64,000 bases of DNA, from assembly GCA_031316315.1 (NCBI GenBank), contig JADBEO010000008.1:1-64000 (forward strand). Reading direction: 5' to 3'. Of this stretch, positions 26,963 to 35,135 are shown one piece after another. The position numbers and the translations under genes were made by a program. The notes under the pieces were generated by a model. It did not search any database. It saw nothing but the letters and a program-made list of their open reading frames with translations, and was not told where the DNA came from. Source of the DNA: Chelatococcus sambhunathii. GTDB lineage: Bacteria > Pseudomonadota > Alphaproteobacteria > Rhizobiales > Methylopilaceae. Position 1 is the first letter of the stretch. Each line of letters starts with the position of its first letter.

Positions 26963-28258
26963 TCACGCCGCGATGAACTCGTTCCACTTGCGGACCATGT
27001 AGCGGTCCTTGTCCATGACGGCGTTCCAGCAGGCGACCTTGCCCATGCGCTCTTCGAAGGAGCCGCCGTCGCGCACCGCGCCGGCCTTCTCGATCGGCTT
27101 GCCGTCCGGCGACTTGATCTCGGCGGCGGCGGGCTTGCCTTCCATCCAGAAGGCCCATTCCTCGGGGCTCATGTGCTGCTTGGCCGTCGACAGGCACGCC
27201 GAGTAGTAGCCCTGCCGGTTGAGATAGGCGCCGCACCAGCCGGACAGGTACCAGTTGATGTACTCGTAGGCCGCGTCGAGGACGATGCCCTTGACGTTCT
27301 TGCCGATGCCGAGCCCGCCGCCCCAGGCGCGGTAGCCTTCCGCGAGCGGCTGGTAGACGCAAGGAATGCCCTTCGACTTCACGGCGGTCACCGCCGGCGA
27401 CCACATCGACTGGATGATCACCTCGCCCGAGGACATCAGGTTGACGCTCTCGTCGAAGGTCTTCCAGAAGGCGCGGAACTGGCCGCCCTTCTTGGCCTCG
27501 ATCAGGACGGCGATCGTCTTGTCGATCTCCTCCTCGGTCATGTTGCCCTTGTCGCCGTATTTGATGAGCCCTGCGCTCTCGCAGATCATCGCGGCGTCCA
27601 TGATGCCGATCGAGGGGATGTTGAGGATCGACGTCTTGCCCTTGAACTTGGGGTCGAGGATGTCCTTCCAGTTCCCGATCGGCCGGCCGACCAGATCAGG
27701 CCGGATGCCGAGCGTGTCGGCGTTGTAGATGGTCGGGATCAGCGTCATCCACTGCGTCGGCTCCTTCGCGAAGGTCTTGGCGCCGGGCCCCTCGACGAAG
27801 GTCACCGTGTGCGGGGCGGTGCCCTGCGCGATCGTGCTTTCGGGCGTGAGCTTGCCGGTGGTGAAGATCGGGACGATCTGGTCGTAGTACTTGATCTTCT
27901 TGACGTCCATCGGCTGCAGCGCGCCGGTCGGGAACACCTTCTTGCAGATCCAGTATTCGATATCGGCGATGTCGTAGCTGTTCGGCTGCGTGACTGTCCG
28001 CTGGGTGACGCTGTCCGAGTCCAGCGCCGTCATCTGCAGGGTGAAGCCGAGGTCTTCCTTCACCTTCTCGGCGATGGCGTTGAGGTTGGAAACGCCGGTG
28101 CCGAACTGGCGCAGCGTCACGTCCTTGATGTTCTGCGCCCAGATGGTCGGGAAGCCCGTGATTGCGCCGGAGCCCGCGGCGACGCCGGCCGCGGCCGCGC
28201 CCGTCTTGAGGAGGTTTCGGCGGTCAAGGCCGAGCGGCGTTTCCGTCGTGTCGGTCAT
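26963..28258 (-). CDS. ABC transporter substrate-binding protein (PotD-like), Tat signal
   Basis: The 431-residue protein begins with a twin-arginine-type signal (LDRRNLLKTGAAAAG) and continues as a family 1-type spermidine/putrescine-like binding protein: VTLRQFGTGVSNLNAIAEKV, DIADIEYWICKK, FPTGALQPMDVKK and NIPSIGIMDAAM. Export in folded form is inferred. An AAAAGGAG lies upstream of the ATG at 28258. The ligand is unknown; an amine or amino-acid derivative would fit the family and the nitrogen theme. Confidence 0.9.
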   Translation of the reverse strand: MTDTTETPLGLDRRNLLKTGAAAAGVAAGSGAITGFPTIWAQNIKDVTLRQFGTGVSNLNAIAEKVKEDLGFTLQMTALDSDSVTQRTVTQPNSYDIADIEYWICKKVFPTGALQPMDVKKIKYYDQIVPIFTTGKLTPESTIAQGTAPHTVTFVEGPGAKTFAKEPTQWMTLIPTIYNADTLGIRPDLVGRPIGNWKDILDPKFKGKTSILNIPSIGIMDAAMICESAGLIKYGDKGNMTEEEIDKTIAVLIEAKKGGQFRAFWKTFDESVNLMSSGEVIIQSMWSPAVTAVKSKGIPCVYQPLAEGYRAWGGGLGIGKNVKGIVLDAAYEYINWYLSGWCGAYLNRQGYYSACLSTAKQHMSPEEWAFWMEGKPAAAEIKSPDGKPIEKAGAVRDGGSFEERMGKVACWNAVMDKDRYMVRKWNEFIAA

Positions 28259-28278
28259 GGCGGTCGTCTCCTTAAAAG

Positions 28279-29373
28279 TCAGTGGGCTGTCGGTTTGAGG
28301 ACATGCACGTCGGCGAGCGCCCAGGAGAGCGCGACCGCCTGTCCGATCTCGTGGGGCGCTTTGTCGAAGGCGCTCTCCTCGGCGTAGACGGTGAAATCTT
28401 CGACGCCTGGCGCATCGAGCGTCACCTTCATCGAGCCGCCGCGGTACTCGACGTTGCGGACATGGCCGGTGAAGCCGAGGCCGGGCGTCGCGCTCTCGCC
28501 GATCGTGATCCGGTCCCGGCGCACGGCCGCCTCGGCCGGCTCTCCGATCGCGAGATGCGGCGCGGATGGAATGCGGAACGAGGCGCCGTTGGGCGCGGCG
28601 ATCACCGCGCCTTCGCCGTCGAGCGCGGTCACCTTGCCGGAGAGCACGTTGTGCTCGCCCATGAAGCGCGCGACGAACGCTGTCGCCGGCCGGTGGAAGA
28701 TCTCGCGCGGCTCGCCCGCCTGCTCGATGCGCCCGTCTGACATGATCACGACCAGGTCGGCGAGCGCCATCGCCTCTTCCTGGCTGTGGGTGACGTGGAC
28801 GAAGGTGACGCCGAGCTGCCGCTGCAGCCGTTTCAGCTCCTGGCGCATCCGCACCTTGAGGAAGGGATCGAGCGCCGACAGCGGCTCGTCGAGCAGCAGC
28901 GCCTGCGGACTTGTGATCAGCGCGCGGGCGAGGGCGACGCGCTGCTGCTGGCCGCCCGAAAGCTGCGCCGGCCGCCGGGACGCGTACTGGTCGATATGCA
29001 TGAGCTTCAGCATCTCGAGCGCTCTGGCGCGGCGCTCGGCCTTCGCGACGCCCTTCATCTTCAGCGAGAAGGCGACGTTGTCGACGAGATCGAGATGCGG
29101 GAACAGGGCGTAGGACTGGAACATCATCGAGGTCGAGCGCCTGGCCGGCGGCAGGTCCGTCACCACCACGTCGCCGAGGCGGATGTCGCCGGACGTCACC
29201 GTCTCGTGCCCCGCGATCATCCGGAGCGTCGACGTCTTGCCGCAGCCGGACGGGCCGAGCAGGCAGCAGTAGGTCCCGGCCTTGATCTTGAGGCTGATGG
29301 AGTCGACCGCGACGGCGTCGTCGCCGTACTTCTTGGTCAATGAGGCGAGGTCGATCGTGGCGGCGTTCGTCAA
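28279..29373 (-). CDS. ABC transporter ATP-binding protein (PotA type)
   Basis: The 364-residue ATPase has Walker A GPSGCGKTST, signature LSGGQQQRVALARAL, Walker B ALLLDEPLSALDPF and a C-terminal TOBE regulatory domain (about residues 240-360). No ATG fits; a TTG at 29373 preceded by GGAG gives the beginning LTNAATIDLASLTKKYG, read with Met. It is the first gene of the importer operon and lies about 24 bases downstream of the predicted start point of a -24/-12 promoter. Confidence 0.9.
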   Translation of the reverse strand: MTNAATIDLASLTKKYGDDAVAVDSISLKIKAGTYCCLLGPSGCGKTSTLRMIAGHETVTSGDIRLGDVVVTDLPPARRSTSMMFQSYALFPHLDLVDNVAFSLKMKGVAKAERRARALEMLKLMHIDQYASRRPAQLSGGQQQRVALARALITSPQALLLDEPLSALDPFLKVRMRQELKRLQRQLGVTFVHVTHSQEEAMALADLVVIMSDGRIEQAGEPREIFHRPATAFVARFMGEHNVLSGKVTALDGEGAVIAAPNGASFRIPSAPHLAIGEPAEAAVRRDRITIGESATPGLGFTGHVRNVEYRGGSMKVTLDAPGVEDFTVYAEESAFDKAPHEIGQAVALSWALADVHVLKPTAH

Positions 29374-29406
29374 GCTCGGCTCCGAAGCGCTTCGGCCCAG
29401 ACAATG

Positions 29407-29423
29407 AGCAACGGACGTGCCAA
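29407..29423 (-). promoter_or_regulatory. Sigma-54 (-24/-12) promoter for the Pot-type importer
   Basis: On the minus strand the sequence reads TTGGCACGTCCGTTGCT, a full match to the RpoN consensus TGGCACG-N4-TTGCW with GG and GC ten bases apart. It lies 34 bp upstream of the PotA-type start in a noncoding gap. Confidence 0.8.
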
Positions 29424-29515
29424 GGCGGTCGGTCTGGCGCGGCATCGGCCGTGTCGCGCGACTGTGAACTGGGCTTAGCCCAAAAGATAGGCAGCCGCCT
29501 GCGGGCGCGCCGCGT

Positions 29516-30511
29516 TCAGGCCGGAATCGCGCAACTGGGAGCCACGATCGGTGAGCTTGCGAACGCCCGGAACGAGCGCTCGACGCGCTCGGGGTCGATG
29601 TTGCGCGCGATGACGACCAGACTCGAGCGACGCTCGCCTGGCGGCCACGCCGCGTCGAGGTGCTCGGGCGCATGGACGACGCGCTGCACGCCCTGGATCG
29701 CGACCGGCGCCGTGACGCCCTCGATCTCGATGACGCCCTTCAGCCGCAAGATGTCCCCGCCATGGCGATGGAGCAGCATGGACAGCCACAGGCCGAACCG
29801 GGCCCAGTCCAGCGGACGGTCGGCTTCCAGCAGGAAGGCGTGGGCGCCGTGACCGGGCTCGGCCGCAGGCTGGTCCGCGACGCAGCGGCTGATCGGCCTG
29901 TCGTCCGAGCGGCCGAGCCAGAGCGCCGGCGGGGCAGAGGTCTCGTCGAGCAGGAGGATGTCCGCCGAAGGGTTCAACGCGCGGAGCCGCGCCTCGATCG
30001 CCCTCGTCGTCTCCGCGCCGGCGAGATCGACCTTGGAGATCACGATCCGGTCGGCGGCCGCCGCCTGACGCAGCGAGACCTCGTGGGCGTCGAGCGTCTC
30101 CGCGCCGTTCAGAGCGTCGACCACACAGATGACGGCGCCCATCGCGAGCCGATGTTTCAGCGCCGCATCCGACACGATGGTCGCGACCACAGGCGTCGGG
30201 TCGGCAAGCCCCGTCGTCTCGATCGCGATCCGGTCGAACGCGATCTCGCCGCGCGCGCGGCGGCCGAGCAGGCCTTCCACCGCGGCCTTCAGGTCACCGC
30301 GCACGGTGCAGCACACACAGCCGCTCTTCAGCAGGACGACGTCGCCGTCGATGCGCTCCAGCAGCAGGTGATCGAGGCCGATCTCGCCGAACTCGTTGAC
30401 GAGGACCGCGGCGCCGGCGAGCTCCGGCCCCTTCAACAGCCGACGCAGCAGCGAGGTCTTGCCGGCGCCGAGAAAGCCGGTGACGACGTCGACCGGAAGC
30501 CGCCCCGTCAT
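29516..30511 (-). CDS. CobW/G3E-family GTPase (metallochaperone type)
   Basis: The 331-residue protein has Walker A TGFLGAGKTSLLRRLL, the metal-binding CxCC in KSGCVCCTVRGDL, LVNEFGEIGLDHLLL, IETTGLADPTPV and a nucleotide-specificity motif SKVDLA, then the C-terminal CobW domain. G3E GTPases deliver Zn, Co, Ni or Fe to client enzymes. Many neighbouring enzymes are metal-dependent amidohydrolases or oxygenases, so a chaperone role is reasonable but inferred. The start ATG at 30511 overlaps the stop of the upstream small gene. Confidence 0.9.
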   Translation of the reverse strand: MTGRLPVDVVTGFLGAGKTSLLRRLLKGPELAGAAVLVNEFGEIGLDHLLLERIDGDVVLLKSGCVCCTVRGDLKAAVEGLLGRRARGEIAFDRIAIETTGLADPTPVVATIVSDAALKHRLAMGAVICVVDALNGAETLDAHEVSLRQAAAADRIVISKVDLAGAETTRAIEARLRALNPSADILLLDETSAPPALWLGRSDDRPISRCVADQPAAEPGHGAHAFLLEADRPLDWARFGLWLSMLLHRHGGDILRLKGVIEIEGVTAPVAIQGVQRVVHAPEHLDAAWPPGERRSSLVVIARNIDPERVERSFRAFASSPIVAPSCAIPA

Positions 30512-30807
30512 CGGCCGCTTCGCTCCAAACGCGCGATCACGGCCTCGTCGAGCGGATCGCAGGCTCGGCCGAGCATCCGCTCGGCGGCGGGCCAGAGGTT
30601 GCCGAACCCGTCGACGACGCTCTGGCGGCCGGTGCGCGAGGCGAGCACGTAGCGCGTGCCCCACGGTTTGAGAGCGAGGCCGTATGGCGCGAGAGCCGCG
30701 TTCGCCACGCTGGCGCGCCGCGCGCGCTCGGCGGCGGGCGTCGCAGAGGCCGACGCGACGCCGTCGCTCCAGTGTCCGTGGGCGAAGGATCCGCAGAGCC
30801 CGCACAT
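30508..30807 (-). CDS. CobW-associated small protein (MCGLCG start)
   Basis: The 99-residue product starts MCGLCGSFAHGHWSD, which places two cysteines and two histidines in the first 13 residues, a possible metal site. The remainder is helical and basic with PYGLALKPWGTRYVLAS and a C-terminal PAAERMLGRACDPLDEAVI. I recognise no named domain. The four-base overlap with the CobW-type GTPase suggests a dedicated partner, perhaps a metal-handling client or adaptor. Confidence 0.65.
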   Translation of the reverse strand: MCGLCGSFAHGHWSDGVASASATPAAERARRASVANAALAPYGLALKPWGTRYVLASRTGRQSVVDGFGNLWPAAERMLGRACDPLDEAVIARLERSGR

Positions 30808-30847
30808 GCAGTCGCTCCCTATCGGTTCAGAGTTGCATCAACGGAAT

Positions 30848-30979
30848 GCGTGCTTCGAGACGCGCCCTGCGGGCCGCTCCTCAGCATGAGGGAGGTTGGC
30901 GCTTTGCGGTCCATGATCTGGCATCCTCCGACGTCCCTCATGCTGAGGAGCCCGCGCGAGCGGACGTCTCGAAGCACGC
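30848..30979. repeat. Long palindromic repeat, copy 3
   Basis: Outer arms gcgtgcttcgagacg (30848-30862) and its complement (30965-30979) enclose inner arms around ctcctcagcatgaggga (30877-30893 with 30934-30950). The layout is that of the copy at 11898. It lies between the small CobW partner and the NodB-fold gene. Confidence 0.85.
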
Positions 30980-30997
30980 CGTCCGCCGATCCAGTCC

Positions 30998-31897
30998 TCA
31001 GGATTGCGGCCGGGCGTTTCCGGAACGCGGGAAGCGCTTCGCGAAATCCTCGGCGATCTCCTCCATCGCGACGAACTTGACGCCGTCGTGGGCGCGCATG
31101 TGGTCGTAGAGCCGCTGGTGCATCTGCAGCACGTGCGGTCGGCCAGAAACGTCCGGGTGGATCGTCAGCGGGAACACCGCGTAGTCGTAGTTCTCGTAGA
31201 CCCAGTCGAACTGGTCGCGCCACATCCGCTCGATGACGTGCGGATCGACGAAGCCGTGGCTGTTCGGGGCCGCCTTGATGAACATCATCGGCGGCAGGTC
31301 GTCGAGGTGCCAGGAGGCGGGGATCTCGACGAGGTCGGTCTCCTCGCCGGATGCGAACGGCTTCATCCAGGCCGAGGGATGCTGCGAGTAGTCGATCTTG
31401 GTCCACTGGTCGCCGACCGTCACATAGTAGGGGTGATGGTCGTTGTGCATCAGCGAGTGGTCGTAGCGGACGCCCTTCTTCTTCAGCAGCTCGTTCGTCT
31501 TCGGCCCGAACTCCCACCACGGCGCCACGTAGCCGCGCGGCCCCTGGCCTGACAGATCGGCGATGACCTCGACGCATTTGTCGAAGATCGCTTCCTCCTG
31601 GTCCGGCGTCATCGCGATCGGGTTCTCGTGGCTGTAGCCGTGCATGCCGATCTCGTGGCCGGCTGCCGCCACCGCTTTCATCTCGTCCGGGAAGGTCTCG
31701 ATCGAATGGCCGGGGATGAACCATGTCGTGCGGATCCCCCACTTGTCGAACAGCCTCAGCAGCCGAGGCGAGCCGACGCGGCCGGCGAAGACGCCGCGGG
31801 AGATGTCGCACGGGCTGTCCTCGCCGCCGTATGAGCCCAGCCAGCCCGCCACCGCGTCGACGTCGATCCCGTAGGACACGAAGATTTCCTTGGGCAT
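30998..31897 (-). CDS. NodB-fold (polysaccharide deacetylase family) hydrolase, HP0310/imidase-like
   Basis: The 299-residue protein closely resembles the HP0310-type group: [20 protein letters not shown] with the catalytic Asp, [10 protein letters not shown]-like [14 protein letters not shown], the metal motif H-x3-H in [28 protein letters not shown] and [14 protein letters not shown]. This group includes a Helicobacter peptidoglycan deacetylase and a bacterial cyclic-imide hydrolase. No signal peptide is visible, which with the nitrogen context favours a cytosolic imidase or ureide hydrolase over a cell-wall role. AAGGAGG precedes the ATG. Confidence 0.82.
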   Translation of the reverse strand: MPKEIFVSYGIDVDAVAGWLGSYGGEDSPCDISRGVFAGRVGSPRLLRLFDKWGIRTTWFIPGHSIETFPDEMKAVAAAGHEIGMHGYSHENPIAMTPDQEEAIFDKCVEVIADLSGQGPRGYVAPWWEFGPKTNELLKKKGVRYDHSLMHNDHHPYYVTVGDQWTKIDYSQHPSAWMKPFASGEETDLVEIPASWHLDDLPPMMFIKAAPNSHGFVDPHVIERMWRDQFDWVYENYDYAVFPLTIHPDVSGRPHVLQMHQRLYDHMRAHDGVKFVAMEEIAEDFAKRFPRSGNARPQS

Positions 31898-31921
31898 GGC
31901 GTCCCTCCTTGCTGGCTTTTT

Positions 31922-31948
31922 TGGCGCGCCTCTCGGCGTGGCGCGCCA
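31922..31948. promoter_or_regulatory. Inverted repeat in divergent promoter region
   Basis: Arms tggcgcgcc (31922-31930) and ggcgcgcca (31940-31948) are perfect 9-bp complements with a 9-base spacer. They lie between the NodB-fold gene and the exported amidase, next to the -24 element of the latter's candidate promoter. Confidence 0.45.
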
Positions 31949-31950
31949 GA

Positions 31951-31966
31951 TGGCGCCGGGTTTGCT
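31951..31966 (+). promoter_or_regulatory. Candidate sigma-54 promoter for the exported amidase
   Basis: TGGCGCCGGGTTTGCT has the -24 GG and -12 GC ten bases apart and a full TTGCT, with two departures from the consensus TGGCACG. It lies 66 bp upstream of the ATG at 32033. Confidence 0.6.
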
Positions 31967-32032
31967 CACGGAAAGAGACGGGGGCGTCCGCTCCCGCGGG
32001 TTTGACCGCCCAACTCCGAGAGAGACGACCTT

Positions 32033-33481
32033 ATGTGCCAAGGCGACGATCCGTCCTGCCCAGAATTTCGGCTGCATTACGATGCGCTGAGGCGTGACCT
32101 CGACGCCGAGCGGCGGAGCTTCCTGAAATCAGGCTTCGTCGCGGCCGGCGGTCTCGCCTCGCTCGCGGCCGGGGGCGCCTCATTGGTCACGCCCGCGCTC
32201 GCGCAGGCGACGGCGGCGAAGGCCCCGGCCGAGCGCAAGCATCATTATTTGCCGGCGAACGCCGACACCGTGCACTGGGGCTACTTCTCGAAGACGCTCA
32301 AGCCGCGCGTCGAGTGCGACAGCGGCGACATCGTCACCATCGAGACCCTGACGCACCATGCCTGCGATGATCGCGAGCGCATGGTCGAGGGCGACGAGGG
32401 CGCTGAAAGCGTCTTCCTCTGGACCAAGGACAAGAAGGGCGTCGACCGCCGCGGCGCCGGGCCGACCGACCCCAAAGTCTACAAGAAGGGATCCGGCGAA
32501 GGCCAGGGCGTCCACGTCATGACCGGTCCGGTCTATGTGAAGGGCGCCGAACCCGGCGACGTGCTCGAGGTGCGCATCCTCGACTGCGCGCCGCGCCCCT
32601 GCGCCAACGCCAAATTTCCCGGCAAGAGCTTCGGCTCCAACGCCGCCGCCTGGTGGGGCTTCCACTACAAGGACCTCCTCGGCGGCGACAAGCGCGAGGT
32701 GATCACGATCTACGAGGTCGACACGTCCGGCGCGAAGAGCTGGGCGCAGGCGGTCTACAACTTCAAATGGGTCCCGCAGACCGACCCGTTCGGCGTGACG
32801 CACGAGACGATCGACTATCCGGGCGTGCCCGTGGACCACTCGAAGACCAGCCGCCAGTTCGACGTGCTGAAAGGCGTGCGCGTGCCGATCCGGCCGCATT
32901 TCGGCACGCTCGGCCTCGCGCCGGCCGAGGTCGACTTCGTCGACACCATCCCGCCGAACTGGGTGGGCGGAAACATCGACAACTGGCGCATCGGCAAAGG
33001 AGCGACGATGTACTACCCGGTCGCCGTCGAGGGCGGCCTGCTGTCGGTCGGCGACCCGCATGCGAGCCAGGGCGACAGCGAGCTCTGCGGCACCGCGATC
33101 GAGTGCTCGCTGACCGGCGTCTTCCAGCTGATCCTGCACAAGAAGGCGGATCTGACCGGCACGCCGCTCGAGGCGCTCGACTATCCGATGCTCGAGACAA
33201 AGGACGAGTGGCTCGTCCACGGCTTCTCCTTCGCCAACTACCTGAGGGAGTTGGGGCCGGAAGCGCAGTCGGCGATCTATGGCAAGTCGTCAATCGACCT
33301 CGCGATGCGCGACGCCTTCCGCAAGATGCGCCACTTCCTGATGACCACTCAGAAGCTCACCGAGGACGAGGCGATCTCGCTGATGTCGATTGGGGTCGAT
33401 TTCGGCGTGACGCAGGTGGTGGATGGCAATTGGGGCGTCCACGCGGTGGTGAAGAAGGACATTTTCGCAGGACGCGTCTGA
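32033..33481 (+). CDS. Exported acetamidase/formamidase family protein
   Basis: The 482-residue protein has a twin-arginine-type signal ([16 protein letters not shown], then hydrophobic to about residue 60, ending PALAQA) and an acetamidase/formamidase domain: [55 protein letters not shown] and [19 protein letters not shown]. Most characterised members are cytosolic; a Tat signal would place this one in the periplasm, where it could free ammonia from amides before uptake. It lies directly before a BMP-type binding protein. Confidence 0.88.
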   Translation: MCQGDDPSCPEFRLHYDALRRDLDAERRSFLKSGFVAAGGLASLAAGGASLVTPALAQATAAKAPAERKHHYLPANADTVHWGYFSKTLKPRVECDSGDIVTIETLTHHACDDRERMVEGDEGAESVFLWTKDKKGVDRRGAGPTDPKVYKKGSGEGQGVHVMTGPVYVKGAEPGDVLEVRILDCAPRPCANAKFPGKSFGSNAAAWWGFHYKDLLGGDKREVITIYEVDTSGAKSWAQAVYNFKWVPQTDPFGVTHETIDYPGVPVDHSKTSRQFDVLKGVRVPIRPHFGTLGLAPAEVDFVDTIPPNWVGGNIDNWRIGKGATMYYPVAVEGGLLSVGDPHASQGDSELCGTAIECSLTGVFQLILHKKADLTGTPLEALDYPMLETKDEWLVHGFSFANYLRELGPEAQSAIYGKSSIDLAMRDAFRKMRHFLMTTQKLTEDEAISLMSIGVDFGVTQVVDGNWGVHAVVKKDIFAGRV

Positions 33482-33516
33482 GCGCGGCGACCGTTGGACA
33501 TTCGGGGGACACAACG

Positions 33517-34647
33517 ATGACGCATGACTTTCTTACGGGCGGGCTGAGCCGCCGCGGCGCTCTCAAGATCGGCGCGGCGGCTCTCGGGACGGCGGCCGTC
33601 GGGCTCAAGCCGCGCGCCGCCGCGGCGGCCGAAGATCTGGTGGTCGGCGTGGTCTATGTCGGGCCGCGCGACGACTTCGGCTGGAACCAGTCGCACGCCG
33701 TCGCGATCGACGCGCTGAAGAAGACGCGGGGCGTGAAGGTCCTCGAGGAGGAGCGCGTTCCCGAGACCATCGACGTGGTCAAGACCATGCAGTCGATGAT
33801 CGAGCTCGACGGGGCGAAGTTGATCTTCGGCACGTCCTTCGGTTACTTCAACCCGTTCATGATAGATCTGGCGAAGAAATATCCGGACGTCCAGTTCCGG
33901 CATCCCACGACGCTGTGGAGCGCCGACAAGCATCCGATGAACCTCGGCGGCTATTTCGCCTCGCTCGACCAGGCGCACTACGCCTCGGGCGTCGCGGCGG
34001 GCTATTCGTCGAAGAGCGGCAAGCTTGGCTTCATCGCGGCGAAGCCGATCGGCATCGTGCTGCGGTCGATCAACCAGTTCACGCTCGGCGCGCGCAAGGC
34101 CAATCCGAACGCGACCGTCAGGCTCGTCTTCACCGGCGACTGGTCGATGCCCGTCCGTGAGGCGGAGATCGCCAACACGCTGGTCGACTCCGGCTGCGAC
34201 CTCATCGCCTGCCACGTCGACAGCCCGAAGGTGATCGTCCAGGCGGCGGAGGGGCGCGGCGTCAAGGCGTGCGGGCACAACGCCTCGCAGGCCTCGCTCG
34301 CGCCGAAGGGCTTCGTCACCGGCGCCGAGCTGAAATACGAGACGATCTACAAGGAGTTCGCGGAGCTGCTCGCGGCCGGAAAGCCGTTGCCGAACGTCGC
34401 CGTGGGCGGGTTCGACAAGGACATGGTCCGCCTGACGCCGTATGGCGCCGGCGCGACCGAGGAGGCGCGCAAGGCCGCCGACGCGGCGGTCGCCGATCTT
34501 GTCGCGGGCAAGCCGATCTATGTCGGCCCGGTCAAGGACAACAAGGGCGCGACGGTGCTGGGGGCCGGCCAGAGCTACGGCAACTACGCGCCCGAGCTCG
34601 ACGCCGCCTCCTTCCTCGTCGAGGGCGTGCAAAGCTCTCTGACGTGA
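33517..34647 (+). CDS. BMP-family ABC substrate-binding protein (orphan), Tat signal
   Basis: The 376-residue protein has a twin-arginine-type signal (LSRRGALKIGAAALG) and the BMP/PnrA fold: VYVGPRDDFGWNQSHA, IFGTSFGYFNPFMIDLAKK and IGFIAAK-like LGFIAAKPIGIVLRSINQF. No permease or ATPase is next to it. It is closely similar in sequence to the binding protein of the cyanurate operon (49238-50362), so it may share that transporter. BMP proteins bind nucleosides, purines and related ligands. Confidence 0.9.
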   Translation: MTHDFLTGGLSRRGALKIGAAALGTAAVGLKPRAAAAAEDLVVGVVYVGPRDDFGWNQSHAVAIDALKKTRGVKVLEEERVPETIDVVKTMQSMIELDGAKLIFGTSFGYFNPFMIDLAKKYPDVQFRHPTTLWSADKHPMNLGGYFASLDQAHYASGVAAGYSSKSGKLGFIAAKPIGIVLRSINQFTLGARKANPNATVRLVFTGDWSMPVREAEIANTLVDSGCDLIACHVDSPKVIVQAAEGRGVKACGHNASQASLAPKGFVTGAELKYETIYKEFAELLAAGKPLPNVAVGGFDKDMVRLTPYGAGATEEARKAADAAVADLVAGKPIYVGPVKDNKGATVLGAGQSYGNYAPELDAASFLVEGVQSSLT

Positions 34648-35078
34648 GCGCTCCGAAAGCGCTGCGTCCCGCCCTGAAGATCACGCATGCCGGCGCGCTC
34701 GCCATGATCGAGTCCGCGGTGGCCGCCGCGACCCGGCTGGGCGCGCCGGTCAATGTCGTGATCGTCGACGAGAGCGGCGTCGATCTCGCGATGGTCCGCA
34801 TGGACGGGGCCAAGTTCCTGTCGATCGAAACCGCCCGCGCCAAGGCGCAAACCGCCGCCTCGCATCGCCGGCCGACGACAAAGATCCCGTCGGAGATCGC
34901 AAGCGGTCTCGCTTTCGCCTCGGGGGGGCGGATCACCGACATGGCGGGCGGCCTGCCCGTCATGTTCGACGGCGCATGCGTCGGCGGCGTCGGGATCGGT
35001 TCCGCTTCGGACGAGGACGACATCGAGATCGCGCTAGCGGCCCTGTCGGCGATCGGAGCGGACCGTCCGGCGCTCTGA
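34644..35078 (+). CDS. HbpS/GlcG-like (DUF336) family protein
   Basis: The 144-residue product shows the GlcG/HbpS pattern: ALAMIESAVAAATRLGAPVNV, VIVDESGVDLAMVRMDGAKF, TARAKAQTAAS and the C-terminal GGLPVMFDGACVGGVGIGSA. Members bind haem or accompany catabolic operons; activity is usually unknown. A GTG at 34644 overlaps the preceding stop as GTGA. It has no signal peptide, so it is cytosolic. Confidence 0.83.
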   Translation: MSAPKALRPALKITHAGALAMIESAVAAATRLGAPVNVVIVDESGVDLAMVRMDGAKFLSIETARAKAQTAASHRRPTTKIPSEIASGLAFASGGRITDMAGGLPVMFDGACVGGVGIGSASDEDDIEIALAALSAIGADRPAL

Positions 35079-35086
35079 CCAGCAGC

Positions 35087-35102
35087 TGGCATGCGCCTTG
35101 TA
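35087..35102 (+). promoter_or_regulatory. Weak sigma-54-like promoter for the permease
   Basis: TGGCATGCGCCTTGTA matches the -24 element except one base, but has GT instead of GC at -12. It lies 34 bp upstream of the permease ATG. Position is good; the -12 mismatch lowers confidence. Confidence 0.4.
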
Positions 35103-35135
35103 TCCAACGCCTCTGCGCAGCGCCGAGGAACGGGC

